8,919 nucleotides of DNA, taken from TMED23 sp964643045. Lineage in GTDB: Bacteria > Pseudomonadota > Alphaproteobacteria > Rhodospirillales > UBA2165. Shown piece by piece: positions 1 to 6,383 of the stretch. Every line of letters begins with the position of its first letter. Position 1 is the stretch's first letter. The notes beneath the pieces are model-generated. The model was given only the letters and a program-made list of their open reading frames with translations, was not told where the DNA came from and did no database searches. The DNA is taken from positions 1 through 8,919 of the forward strand of contig CAZXSC010000118.1 of assembly GCA_964643045.1 (NCBI GenBank), written 5' to 3'. Position numbers and translations under genes: made by a program.

Positions 1-1123
1 GAAGACCTATTTGGGCTAGTACAGATGCCTGATCCCAGTATATATGTTCATGGTACAGTTTGTCGCCGCGAAAGTTTACGACAGCGATAGTTGGTAATTC
101 AACATATTTCCCGGTAGGTTTAATTCCTGGTAATAGCCAGTCAATTTCTGTCGTGTGGGTAAAACAGAAAACCAATTCATCAACAAGTCTATCAGATCCA
201 ACTGTCCTTGAAACTGGGATCAGGTTTGTATCTTCGGGATTGTTATGAACGAAGTGATTTAAATAAAATCGGTGAAGGTCCGTATAACCTATTCCCCCTG
301 TCATTGTAGGTATGTGGTTGACGTAGGGTTCGGCAACCATCGTTGTCATCGTTGAATCTACGTCCCGGTCTGCAAATTCATAAGCTAAATGTGCCTCCCA
401 CAGCGCTTCGAGGTCATAATTAGGTCCAAGGGTTTTTCTCAGAATAGCAATTGTTCTGCTATGAGCTAAAGAGACTGATGGTTTGTGATAGACATCATGA
501 CGTTCATGATTATAAAATCCATGGTCAGCACCCATGTAGCTATAAATTTCAACTTCAGGCCGGTCAGAAAACTTTTTTCTCAGAGTTGTAACACCTTCCG
601 GCGGCATCCACTCATCAAGTTCTGGGCAATGGAACATAATAGGACAGTTTATATTTTCAGCTTCGTCTAACATCTCGGGAATGCCAACACCGTAAAATGA
701 AATAGCAACAGCAGGGTCGAGCCTGGCTGCGGCTAAGTAGGCAAGCTTTCCCCCTAAGCAAAATCCCATATATCCGATTTTTCCGTTACATTCTTTGAGA
801 TCACCTAGAGTATCCATGGATGATCCTATGTCTTCGACTGCCTTATCTAAATCAAAGCGTTCAAAATATCCGAATGCTTTTCCAAAGTCTTCTTCGGTAT
901 AAGTAAGTTCAATCCCCGGTTCGAGCCTCCAAAACATGTCGGGTATTAATACTACATAACCTTCTTCAGCAAAATAATCTGCTATTTCGCGCAAGGTTTT
1001 ATTAACCCCGAAAATTTCTTGACCAATTATTAATCCTGGTCCTTCACCACATTCTGGAACCGCAAGATAGCCATTGAATTTTTCCCCGTCTTTTGAGGCA
1101 ATTTCAATCATTTTTCCCGACAT
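1..1123 (-). CDS. Dienelactone hydrolase family protein with C-terminal SnoaL/NTF2-like domain (partial, C-terminus off the left edge)
   Basis: An open frame on the minus strand runs from ATG at 1123 to the window edge without a stop (374 residues visible). GGGAG at 1130-1134 lies 6 nt before the ATG and supports this start. Residues 1 to about 230 form an alpha/beta hydrolase of the dienelactone hydrolase (carboxymethylenebutenolidase) family. QEIFGVN places Glu36, GFCLGG gives the nucleophile Cys122, and Asp170 (in PELDEWMP) and His201 (in GADHGF) complete the triad. The numbering nearly equals that of the Pseudomonas enzyme (Glu36, Cys123, Asp171, His202). Residues from about 235 onward (EALWEAHLAYEFADRDVDSTMTTM, later HEHIYWDQASVLAQIGL) look like a SnoaL/NTF2-like domain, a known fusion in this family. 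The arginine that binds the dienelactone carboxylate (Arg206 in the Pseudomonas enzyme) falls by offset on Asn205, so the substrate is probably a different ester or lactone. It is a cytoplasmic enzyme with no signal peptide. Family and domain order are seen; the substrate is unknown. Confidence 0.92.
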   Translation of the reverse strand, partial: MSGKMIEIASKDGEKFNGYLAVPECGEGPGLIIGQEIFGVNKTLREIADYFAEEGYVVLIPDMFWRLEPGIELTYTEEDFGKAFGYFERFDLDKAVEDIGSSMDTLGDLKECNGKIGYMGFCLGGKLAYLAAARLDPAVAISFYGVGIPEMLDEAENINCPIMFHCPELDEWMPPEGVTTLRKKFSDRPEVEIYSYMGADHGFYNHERHDVYHKPSVSLAHSRTIAILRKTLGPNYDLEALWEAHLAYEFADRDVDSTMTTMVAEPYVNHIPTMTGGIGYTDLHRFYLNHFVHNNPEDTNLIPVSRTVGSDRLVDELVFCFTHTTEIDWLLPGIKPTGKYVELPTIAVVNFRGDKLYHEHIYWDQASVLAQIGL

Positions 1124-1157
1124 AAGATTCTCCCAAGTATAGATTTTTGTTGGTAAC

Positions 1158-1186
1158 ATTTTATCGCTCAGACGGGGATGATGCAA
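1158..1186 (-). promoter_or_regulatory. Possible sigma-70-type promoter for the hydrolase-NTF2 gene
   Basis: Read on the minus strand, TTGCAT (1181-1186) and TAAAAT (1158-1163) are separated by 17 bp. The -10 matches consensus at five of six bases but the -35 only at three. The site would give a leader of roughly 28 nt before the ATG at 1123, with the Shine-Dalgarno inside it. It sits in the 234-bp divergent gap (1124-1357). I see no equally good promoter there for the plus-strand methyltransferase. In A+T-rich DNA such matches arise by chance, so this is a weak call. Confidence 0.3.
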
Positions 1187-1357
1187 ACCCAGTCTAATCG
1201 TGGGTGTAAATTGAATTCATATAATTCGGAAGAATGACAAAACAGTTTGTTTTTTTTATCATGTTCAGGCACTAACTTTATGCGTTTTGTTATTTGGCGA
1301 GAGAGATGAATTATGCAATCATTCTTGCCGTGAAATTAAATTTCAAAGGTAATTAGT

Positions 1358-2053
1358 ATGAAATTTGAAAAGCTAGAAGATTTTTATCAAGTTTATAATG
1401 ATCAAAGAACTTACGTTGCTGCGAACATCCGAAAGAAACATATTCGAATCTTCGATGAGCAATTTTGGCGACCCGCTGCCGCTTCTTCCAATCACTCAGT
1501 GTTGGAATTGGGTAGTGGGACAGGACTATTTCTTGCTTATCTTGACGTAAAGGGAATTGAGAAATTCCAGGGCGTCGACAGTGATTTAAATGTGTTAGAT
1601 TATATGCCAAAAGCCATTGCTGAAAGAATGATTATTGGGGATCTTTGGAATGTAATTGAAAAATTAGAAAACACCTTCGACAGGATAGTAATGTTCGACG
1701 TATTTGAGCATTTTTCTTATTTTGAGGGACATAAGCTATTAGAAAAATTAAAAAAACATCTAGCGGAAGAAGGAAAGATTGTTTTGCGCATTCCAAATGC
1801 GGCTTCTCCTTTCGGATTACAATATCAATATGGAGACTTAACTCATAAGGCGGTATATGGTCCCGGTAGTATAGGTCATTTGGCTTTAGCAGCCGGTTAT
1901 GCCGTAGAAGCTTGCATATCAGTGGAGCGTGGCAATAGAATAAAAAGATTAATAGAAAAGATATTATTAGGATTTGTTAGTTATCTGTTGACTGAGCCCC
2001 CTCCTTTATGGGGAGCAAATATGATTGTTATTCTGTCAGCAAAAACCAAGTGA
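1358..2053 (+). CDS. Class I SAM-dependent methyltransferase
   Basis: This 231-residue protein has the Rossmann-type methyltransferase fold of the Methyltransf_23/Methyltransf_11 group. Motif I (VLELGSGTGLFLAYL, residues 48-62) is the glycine-rich SAM loop. GVDSD (72-76) ends strand 2 with the acidic residue expected to bind the ribose. FDRIVMFDVFEHF (107-119) is the motif IV region, and GKIVLRIPNAASPFG (139-153) is the post-motif strand. The substrate is not identifiable. Proteins of this shape often methylate sugars or lipids in surface-glycan clusters, and the SGNH hydrolase downstream fits that, but this is inference. Residues about 198-218 (IEKILLGFVSYLLTEPPPLW) are hydrophobic and proline-rich and could lie on a membrane or cover the active site. 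AAAGG at 1345-1349 stands 8 nt before the ATG and supports the start. The gene is visibly richer in A+T than the nuo genes. Methyltransferase class is secure; specific function is not. Confidence 0.9.
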   Translation: MKFEKLEDFYQVYNDQRTYVAANIRKKHIRIFDEQFWRPAAASSNHSVLELGSGTGLFLAYLDVKGIEKFQGVDSDLNVLDYMPKAIAERMIIGDLWNVIEKLENTFDRIVMFDVFEHFSYFEGHKLLEKLKKHLAEEGKIVLRIPNAASPFGLQYQYGDLTHKAVYGPGSIGHLALAAGYAVEACISVERGNRIKRLIEKILLGFVSYLLTEPPPLWGANMIVILSAKTK

Positions 2054-2144
2054 CCAAGAATGTTAGTTTCTTTTGTCTATTTATATGAATTATCTTCATC
2101 TGGAATAACTTAATTATGCCGATGGTAAAGTAGGTGGCCCGCAG

Positions 2145-2174
2145 TTCATCATGAATATTTTCATATTCTATAAC
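2145..2174 (+). promoter_or_regulatory. Weak promoter candidate before the SGNH hydrolase gene
   Basis: TATAAC (2169-2174) matches the -10 consensus at five of six bases. The best upstream -35 is TTCATC (2145-2150), 18 bp away and only three of six bases. The predicted transcript would begin near 2181, about 35 nt before the ATG at 2216. The 162-bp gap after the methyltransferase has no obvious intrinsic terminator, so the gene could equally be read through from upstream. Confidence 0.2.
2153..2168. repeat. Perfect 6-bp inverted repeat (GAATAT-TTTC-ATATTC)
   Basis: Two perfectly complementary 6-base arms flank a 4-base spacer, immediately upstream of the -10-like TATAAC at 2169. If that promoter is real, the repeat lies in its spacer, which is a classical operator position. 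As RNA it would be a weak A+U hairpin and is not followed by a T-run, so it is not a terminator. Repeats of this length are not rare in A+T-rich DNA. The repeat itself is certain; a function is speculative. Confidence 0.35.
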
Positions 2175-2204
2175 TTCGGAAATTATTAAAGTTGAGTAAA
2201 ACTC

Positions 2205-2209
2205 AAGGA
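2205..2209 (+). promoter_or_regulatory. Shine-Dalgarno AAGGA that decides the SGNH hydrolase start
   Basis: AAGGA lies 6 nt before the ATG at 2216, which is ideal spacing. The frame is also open from a TTG at 2192, but that codon has no comparable ribosome-binding site and would put this AAGGA inside the coding sequence. The ATG at 2216 is therefore the preferred start. Confidence 0.7.
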
Positions 2210-2215
2210 ATTATA

Positions 2216-3274
2216 ATGTTTTTAAAAGTTTATCGGAACTTTTGGTTAACTCCTATAATACCCACTTTTCTATTTATTGGCAGCGTCGTGATATTTCTTG
2301 CGACGAGTGAGGTAATCCTGCGCTTCGTTTATCCTAGTTGGAATGAGTATGGGGCCCGTTTCTTTACTGAAGTATCTGAGCCTGGTCATGGAAATTTTTT
2401 GCTGGGAGTGCCAGGTTTTAATGGTTACTTCTCGCAAAATAATGGTGATTTTCGAACCCATCTTTACATAAATCAAGCAGGTCTTCGAAATGATGAACCA
2501 GTTCAGGCTGCTGATGGGCGAATCTGGATAATTGGAGATTCGATGGCTTTCGGTTGGGGAGTAGAACGTGGTAAGATTTATACGGCTCGCTTAGAGGAGT
2601 ATTCTGGACAACCGACTTTCAATGTAGCTGCGCCTGGTGGAGATCTCTGTAGCTACCAAGGTTTGCTATCGAGAATGCCATCTAATATTAAACCTAAGGC
2701 GGTGGTTTTGGGTCTCCTTCTTGAAAATGACGTCTTAAATTACAATTGTAGAGAAAGGGCCGTTAGGCAAAGAAAAAAATCATCCCAATCCCCTAGAAAA
2801 ATCTCTGTTATTAACAAATCATGGCTTACCAATAATTCGGCGACGTACAACTTTATTACTAACTCGCTAAAGCGAGCACCATTTATTAATAGAATTTTGG
2901 TGAAATTAGGCCTGTCAAAAGCTAGTCATGGATATTCTAGGATTTGTAGCAAGAAAAGCATGAAGGAATGCGTATCTACAACCTTAAAGGAAATGAATTA
3001 CTTAAAAAAAATGTTGCCTTTAGATGTACCATTTGTAGTTCTTGTCGCTGCTTCTAGGTTTGAAATACGTGATAACGATCAATTTTATCGTCGGCTTAGG
3101 TTATCTATTCTGGGTAATTTGAAAGAAGCTGGAATTGATTATGTAGACACATTTTCTCAATTTCGGTCTGTGGGTTTTGAGGCTACTCATTTCAAACATG
3201 ATGGACATTGGGTGCCCCTAGGTCATGAAATCGCAGGCCGATTGCTAGCCAAATGGTTTAAAAATAGGTTTTAG
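2216..3274 (+). CDS. Membrane-anchored SGNH/GDSL-type hydrolase
   Basis: This 352-residue protein starts at the ATG that has a good Shine-Dalgarno; an in-frame TTG 24 nt upstream is a poorer choice. Residues about 13-36 form one hydrophobic segment (PIIPTFLFIGSVVIFLATSEVIL), most likely an uncleaved anchor that places the rest in the periplasm. The SGNH blocks are visible. Block I is IIGDSMAFGWGV with the likely nucleophile Ser109. Block II is the glycine in AAPGGD (139-143). Block III is LLENDV with Asn171. Block V is HDGHW with Asp329 and His331, followed by PLGHEIAGRLL. Related anchored SGNH proteins remove or transfer acetyl or other acyl groups on surface polysaccharides, so envelope or exopolysaccharide modification is a reasonable guess. 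The region about 180-260 is basic and poorly conserved in appearance. The methyltransferase lies 162 bp upstream on the same strand. Family is fairly secure from the motifs; substrate is unknown. Confidence 0.82.
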   Translation: MFLKVYRNFWLTPIIPTFLFIGSVVIFLATSEVILRFVYPSWNEYGARFFTEVSEPGHGNFLLGVPGFNGYFSQNNGDFRTHLYINQAGLRNDEPVQAADGRIWIIGDSMAFGWGVERGKIYTARLEEYSGQPTFNVAAPGGDLCSYQGLLSRMPSNIKPKAVVLGLLLENDVLNYNCRERAVRQRKKSSQSPRKISVINKSWLTNNSATYNFITNSLKRAPFINRILVKLGLSKASHGYSRICSKKSMKECVSTTLKEMNYLKKMLPLDVPFVVLVAASRFEIRDNDQFYRRLRLSILGNLKEAGIDYVDTFSQFRSVGFEATHFKHDGHWVPLGHEIAGRLLAKWFKNRF

Positions 3275-3594
3275 GCATAAGCTGGCAATTGAAGATAAGC
3301 TCTTTATTGGATAAGGCATAATAATTCTTTCGGTTGTTGTGAATAAAGTATTTAGTTCTTTTTTTGCTAACTTAATTTAGCTAGTTAAGACGCATTTAAA
3401 TTTTGGAAGATATACTAAACCTTGGAAAATCGAGATTGACGCTAGTGGGTTATTGGAATAAAAGCGGACTAATAAGCTGTTACGATATAGTCTGTGAGTT
3501 TACATCTACTGACTTCTAATAATCGTTAGAGTTTGTGTGCTAGTTCTAGTAGATTCGAACCGAGACAAAATTAGGACTGATTAAGAAATATCAT
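3275..3594. other. Intergenic region between the SGNH hydrolase gene and nuoA
   Basis: These 320 bp hold no plausible gene on either strand; every frame is broken by frequent stops. There is no clear intrinsic terminator after the SGNH hydrolase stop. The only stem followed or preceded by a T-run is a 5-bp GCTAA/TTAGC hairpin at 3366-3381, whose T-run lies on the wrong side. The region contains the nuo promoter candidate at 3436-3464. A second -10-like TATAGT at 3486-3491 lacks a matching -35. The stretch from about 3471 to 3594 would be the nuoA leader. Confidence 0.7.
3436..3464 (+). promoter_or_regulatory. Probable sigma-70-type promoter for the nuo operon
   Basis: TTGACG (3436-3441, five of six matches to TTGACA) and TAAAAG (3459-3464, four of six matches to TATAAT) are separated by exactly 17 bp. 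It is the best promoter match I found in the window and lies just upstream of the first gene of a large operon, where one is expected. Transcription would start near 3471, giving nuoA a leader of about 124 nt. I see no operator motif that I can name. Confidence 0.45.
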
Positions 3595-3960
3595 ATGGAA
3601 AATCTGCTAGCAGAATATCTTCCAATACTAATATTCATACTCTTGGCGCTCGGCATTGCCGTTGTGATCCCAATTGTTTCGCTTTTAATTGTGCCCCAGA
3701 AACCTGACGCAGCAAAACTTTCTGCGTATGAGTGTGGTTTCGATGCTTTTGATGATGCTAGGTCAAAGTTTGATATACGTTTTTACTTGGTTGCCATCCT
3801 TTTTATTGTGTTTGATTTAGAGGTTGCTTTTTTATTCCCATGGGCAGTTACGCTTGGAAAAATAGGGTTATTTGGATTTTGGTCTATGGTCACTTTTCTC
3901 GGAATTTTGGCAATAGGATTTATATATGAATGGCGCAAAGGCGCACTTGACTGGGAGTAG
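3595..3960 (+). CDS. nuoA: NADH-quinone oxidoreductase subunit A
   Basis: NuoA (121 residues, normal length, ND3 homologue) is a small membrane subunit at the junction of the membrane and peripheral arms of complex I. Three transmembrane segments are visible at about 8-33, 62-84 and 89-111. The loop between the first two carries YECGF (45-49); its Cys47 corresponds to the cysteine used to monitor the active/deactive switch in mitochondrial ND3. The second segment contains FDLEVAFLFPWA (73-84), whose buried acidic residues Asp74 and Glu76 belong to the proton-translocation path near the quinone site. It is the first gene of the operon. Its Shine-Dalgarno is weak (only AAGAAA about 8 nt before the ATG), but MENLLAEYLPIL is the usual N-terminus for alphaproteobacterial NuoA, so the start is credible. 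Confidence 0.97.
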   Translation: MENLLAEYLPILIFILLALGIAVVIPIVSLLIVPQKPDAAKLSAYECGFDAFDDARSKFDIRFYLVAILFIVFDLEVAFLFPWAVTLGKIGLFGFWSMVTFLGILAIGFIYEWRKGALDWE

Positions 3961-3968
3961 CTCATTAG

Positions 3969-4523
3969 ATGAATAATGTAGATTACAATTCTCGAAGTCT
4001 TGCAAAGGCGTCGTCAACCATTAATGACCAAGACGAAGTACTAAAAAATATAGACGGCTCTCTCAAAGAAAAGGGCTTTGTAGTTGCTAGTCTCGATGGT
4101 TTAGTTAATTGGGCTCGAACAGGTTCATTATGGCCAATGACATTTGGTTTAGCTTGTTGTGCTATTGAGATGATGCACGCCTACGTCAGTCGTTACGATT
4201 TAGATCGGTTCGGAGTGGTTCCCCGTCCGAGCCCGCGCCAGTCAGATGTCATAATTGTTGCTGGCACATTGACAAATAAGATGGCCCCGGCATTTCGTAA
4301 AGTCTACGATCAAATGGCCGAACCACGTTATGTTATTTCGATGGGATCGTGTGCCAACGGGGGTGGTTATTACCATTATTCATATTCAGTTGTTCGAGGA
4401 TGTGATCGGGTAGTTCCGGTGGATGTGTATGTGCCCGGTTGTCCTCCAACAGCAGAAGCTTTGGTTTATGGAATCCTTCAGTTACAAAAGAAGATACGCC
4501 GAACGGGAACTATATGGCGCTGA
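3969..4523 (+). CDS. nuoB: NADH-quinone oxidoreductase subunit B
   Basis: NuoB (184 residues, PSST/Nqo6 homologue) holds [4Fe-4S] cluster N2, the last electron carrier before quinone, and forms one wall of the quinone pocket with NuoD. The four N2 ligands are the tandem Cys63-Cys64 in GLACCAIEMM, Cys128 in SMGSCANGGGYYH and Cys158 in PGCPPTAEAL. RPSPRQSDV (86-94) and AGTLTNKMAPA (98-108) are the expected conserved stretches. The first 35 or so residues are hydrophilic and variable, as in other alphaproteobacteria. The gene starts 8 bp after nuoA; GGGAG at 3953-3957 lies inside the end of nuoA, 11 nt before the ATG, so translation of the two is probably linked. Residues 72-73 read Tyr-Val after MMHA, where many homologues have small residues; this is a minor deviation. 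Confidence 0.98.
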   Translation: MNNVDYNSRSLAKASSTINDQDEVLKNIDGSLKEKGFVVASLDGLVNWARTGSLWPMTFGLACCAIEMMHAYVSRYDLDRFGVVPRPSPRQSDVIIVAGTLTNKMAPAFRKVYDQMAEPRYVISMGSCANGGGYYHYSYSVVRGCDRVVPVDVYVPGCPPTAEALVYGILQLQKKIRRTGTIWR

Positions 4524-4557
4524 GTGATGATGCAATCAGAAAAACTTAGGATTCGCA

Positions 4558-5205
4558 ATGGCTGATACGCGATCACAAATGCAGAACCTGACTGTTCTTA
4601 GGGATACTATTATTAATCAAATTGGGGACGATATACGCTCGGCCGAAATTATCTTAGGTGAGCTCATTCTTCATGTAGATCGATCGGCCATTCCTAGTGT
4701 TTTGATGTTTTTGCGTGATGATATTAATTGTCAATTCAAGTTATTGATGGAGTTATGTGGTGTCGACTATCCAGAGCGAGAGGATCGTTTTGAAATTGTT
4801 TATTGTTTGTTGAGTCTTACTCAAAATCATCGGATTAGATTAAAGACCAGGACCAGTGAAAATAATGCCGTGCCATCGGCAACAGGTATTTTCAGCGCGG
4901 CTACTTGGTGGGAACGGGAAGTCTGGGATATGTTTGGCGTCTATTTTTCCGATCATCCTGATTTACGAAGAATTTTAACCGATTATGGCTTTGAAGGTCA
5001 TCCGCTTCGAAAGGATTTTCCTCTGACGGGCTATGTCGAAATTCGTTATGACGACGAACAAAAACGCGTCGTCTACGAACCTGTCAAGCTTATGCAGGAA
5101 TTCCGTAATTTTGATTTCTTAAGTCCTTGGGAGGGAGTTCAGAAAATTTTACCGGGCGACGAAAAGGCGGAAGAGTTGTCTGATGAAAAAAATAGTGAAG
5201 CGTAA
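4558..5205 (+). CDS. nuoC: NADH-quinone oxidoreductase subunit C
   Basis: NuoC (215 residues, 30-kDa/Nqo5 homologue) is a peripheral-arm subunit without cofactors that braces NuoD and NuoB. The family signature is WWEREVWDMFGVYFSDHPDLRRIL (117-140), followed by TDYGFEGHPLRKDFPLTGYVEIRYD (141-165) and QEFRNFDFLSPWEG (180-193). It is a separate protein, as in alphaproteobacteria and mitochondria, not the NuoCD fusion of enteric bacteria. The last 15 residues are a charged, acidic tail. TAGGA at 4547-4551 lies 6 nt before the ATG. The 34-bp gap after nuoB is the largest inside this part of the operon and shows no hairpin of note. The stop overlaps the nuoD start by one base (TAATG at 5203-5207). 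Confidence 0.97.
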   Translation: MADTRSQMQNLTVLRDTIINQIGDDIRSAEIILGELILHVDRSAIPSVLMFLRDDINCQFKLLMELCGVDYPEREDRFEIVYCLLSLTQNHRIRLKTRTSENNAVPSATGIFSAATWWEREVWDMFGVYFSDHPDLRRILTDYGFEGHPLRKDFPLTGYVEIRYDDEQKRVVYEPVKLMQEFRNFDFLSPWEGVQKILPGDEKAEELSDEKNSEA

Positions 5206-6383
5206 TGCCGGAACAGCAGATAAAGAATTTTACACTTAATTTTGGTCCGCAGCATCCCGCCGCACATGGCGTCTTGCGCCTCGTTCTCGAAATGGATGGT
5301 GAGGTGATTGATAGGGCGGATCCGCATATTGGTTTGTTACACCGTGGAACTGAAAAGCTTATAGAGAATAAAACTTATTTGCAGGCGCTGCCTTACTTTG
5401 ATCGTCTTGACTACGTTGCACCACAGAATCAAGAACATGCATTTTCCATTGCTGTTGAAAAGTTAGCTGATATGGAGGTGCCTCCTCGCGGACAATACAT
5501 ACGCGTTATCTTCGCTGAACTTGGTCGTCTATTGAACCATATTTTTAATGTTTGTGCCTATGCTATGGATGTTGGTGCTATCACGCCAATGTTATGGGGC
5601 TTTGAAGAGCGCGAAAAACTGATGGAATTTTGTGAACGGGTGAGCGGGGCTCGGCTTCATATGGCTTATTTTCGGCCTGGCGGGGTAGCAATGGATATGC
5701 CGGCTAGTCTTACTGATAACATTATGGAATGGGTTGAAAAATTTCCTAGCATGTTGGCAGATCTTGAAGGATTACTGACTGAAAACCGTATATTTAAACA
5801 AAGAACAGTTGATGTTGGTATTATATCAGCAGAACAAGCGATGGACTGGGGATTTAGTGGACCCAACCTTCGTGCTAGTGGTGTCGCCTGGGATCTGCGC
5901 AAAAGTCAACCCTACGATGTTTATAGTAAGGTCGATTTTGATATTCCTATCGGGAAACACGGTGATTGTTATGACCGCTATTTAGTGCGTATTTATGAAA
6001 TGTATGAATCATTGAAAATTGTAAAACAATGTCTTGAACAAATTCCTCCTGGCCCCGTGGCCTGTAATGACCATAAATTTGCACCACCAAGTAAAGATGA
6101 AATGAAACATTCAATGGAAGCATTAATTCATCATTTTAAGCTCTATACTGAGGGATATCACGTTCCTGCTGGAGAGACTTATTCTGTCGTCGAAGCTCCG
6201 AAGGGCGAATTTGGAGTTTTCTTGATTTCTGATGGATCAAATAAACCTTACCGTTGTAAAATACGAGCCCCCGGGTTTGCTCACTTGCAGGCATTAGATC
6301 TATTAAGTAAGGGGCATATGTTAGCTGACGTTGTAGCAAACATTGGCTCTTTGGATATAGTTTTCGGAGAAATTGATAGATGA
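5205..6383 (+). CDS. nuoD: NADH-quinone oxidoreductase subunit D
   Basis: NuoD (392 residues, 49-kDa/Nqo4 homologue) forms most of the quinone-binding cavity next to cluster N2. GPQHPAAHGVLRLVLEMDGE (14-33) includes His21, and PYFDRLDYVAP (63-73) includes Tyr70. Their spacing of 49 residues equals that of His38 and Tyr87 in Thermus Nqo4, which bind the quinone head group, so the site is intact. Other hallmarks are the HIGLLHRGTEKL motif, AITPMLWGFEEREKLMEF, SGVAWDLRKSQPYDVY, GDCYDRYL, HHFKLYTEGY, EAPKGEFGV, RCKIRAPGFAHL and the C-terminal DIVFGEIDR. It has no N-terminal extension, unlike the mitochondrial precursors. Translation starts within the nuoC stop (TAATG) and there is no clear Shine-Dalgarno, suggesting coupling to nuoC. 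Gln74 and Ala162-Met163 (RPGGVAMDMP) differ from the Met and His-Gln I expect at these positions. Confidence 0.98.
   Translation: MPEQQIKNFTLNFGPQHPAAHGVLRLVLEMDGEVIDRADPHIGLLHRGTEKLIENKTYLQALPYFDRLDYVAPQNQEHAFSIAVEKLADMEVPPRGQYIRVIFAELGRLLNHIFNVCAYAMDVGAITPMLWGFEEREKLMEFCERVSGARLHMAYFRPGGVAMDMPASLTDNIMEWVEKFPSMLADLEGLLTENRIFKQRTVDVGIISAEQAMDWGFSGPNLRASGVAWDLRKSQPYDVYSKVDFDIPIGKHGDCYDRYLVRIYEMYESLKIVKQCLEQIPPGPVACNDHKFAPPSKDEMKHSMEALIHHFKLYTEGYHVPAGETYSVVEAPKGEFGVFLISDGSNKPYRCKIRAPGFAHLQALDLLSKGHMLADVVANIGSLDIVFGEIDR

Noticed and set aside
60..248. Short plus-strand open frames at 60-248 and 485-670
   Set aside because: Both lie antisense to the hydrolase-NTF2 coding sequence, whose catalytic motifs and domain order establish the minus strand as coding.
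1237..1257. ACAAA/TTTGT hairpin followed by a run of T, resembling an intrinsic terminator
   Set aside because: The stem is 5 bp with only one G-C pair. It would terminate plus-strand transcription, but no plus-strand gene lies upstream; the adjacent gene runs on the minus strand.
1353..1610. Minus-strand open frame of 85 codons opposite the methyltransferase gene
   Set aside because: It lies entirely against the well-supported methyltransferase and has no recognisable domain; it is a shadow frame. The same holds for the antisense frames opposite nuoA, nuoC/D, nuoD/E, nuoF and nuoG.
3359..3381. T-run plus GCTAA/TTAGC hairpin after the SGNH hydrolase gene
   Set aside because: The T-run lies before the stem on the plus strand, and on the minus strand the stem is followed by A, so it cannot act as an intrinsic terminator in either direction.
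3304..3464. Possible degenerate direct repeat, TTATTGG at 3304-3310 and 3450-3456 with similar A+T-rich tails
   Set aside because: Only seven bases are identical and the tails need gaps to align; chance is enough in DNA of this composition.
3552..3561. GATTCGAACC, which read on the minus strand resembles a tRNA T-loop (GGTTCGAATC)
   Set aside because: The flanking bases do not form a 5-bp T-stem (only one Watson-Crick pair and one wobble before a mismatch), and no acceptor stem, anticodon arm or D-arm can be built around it.
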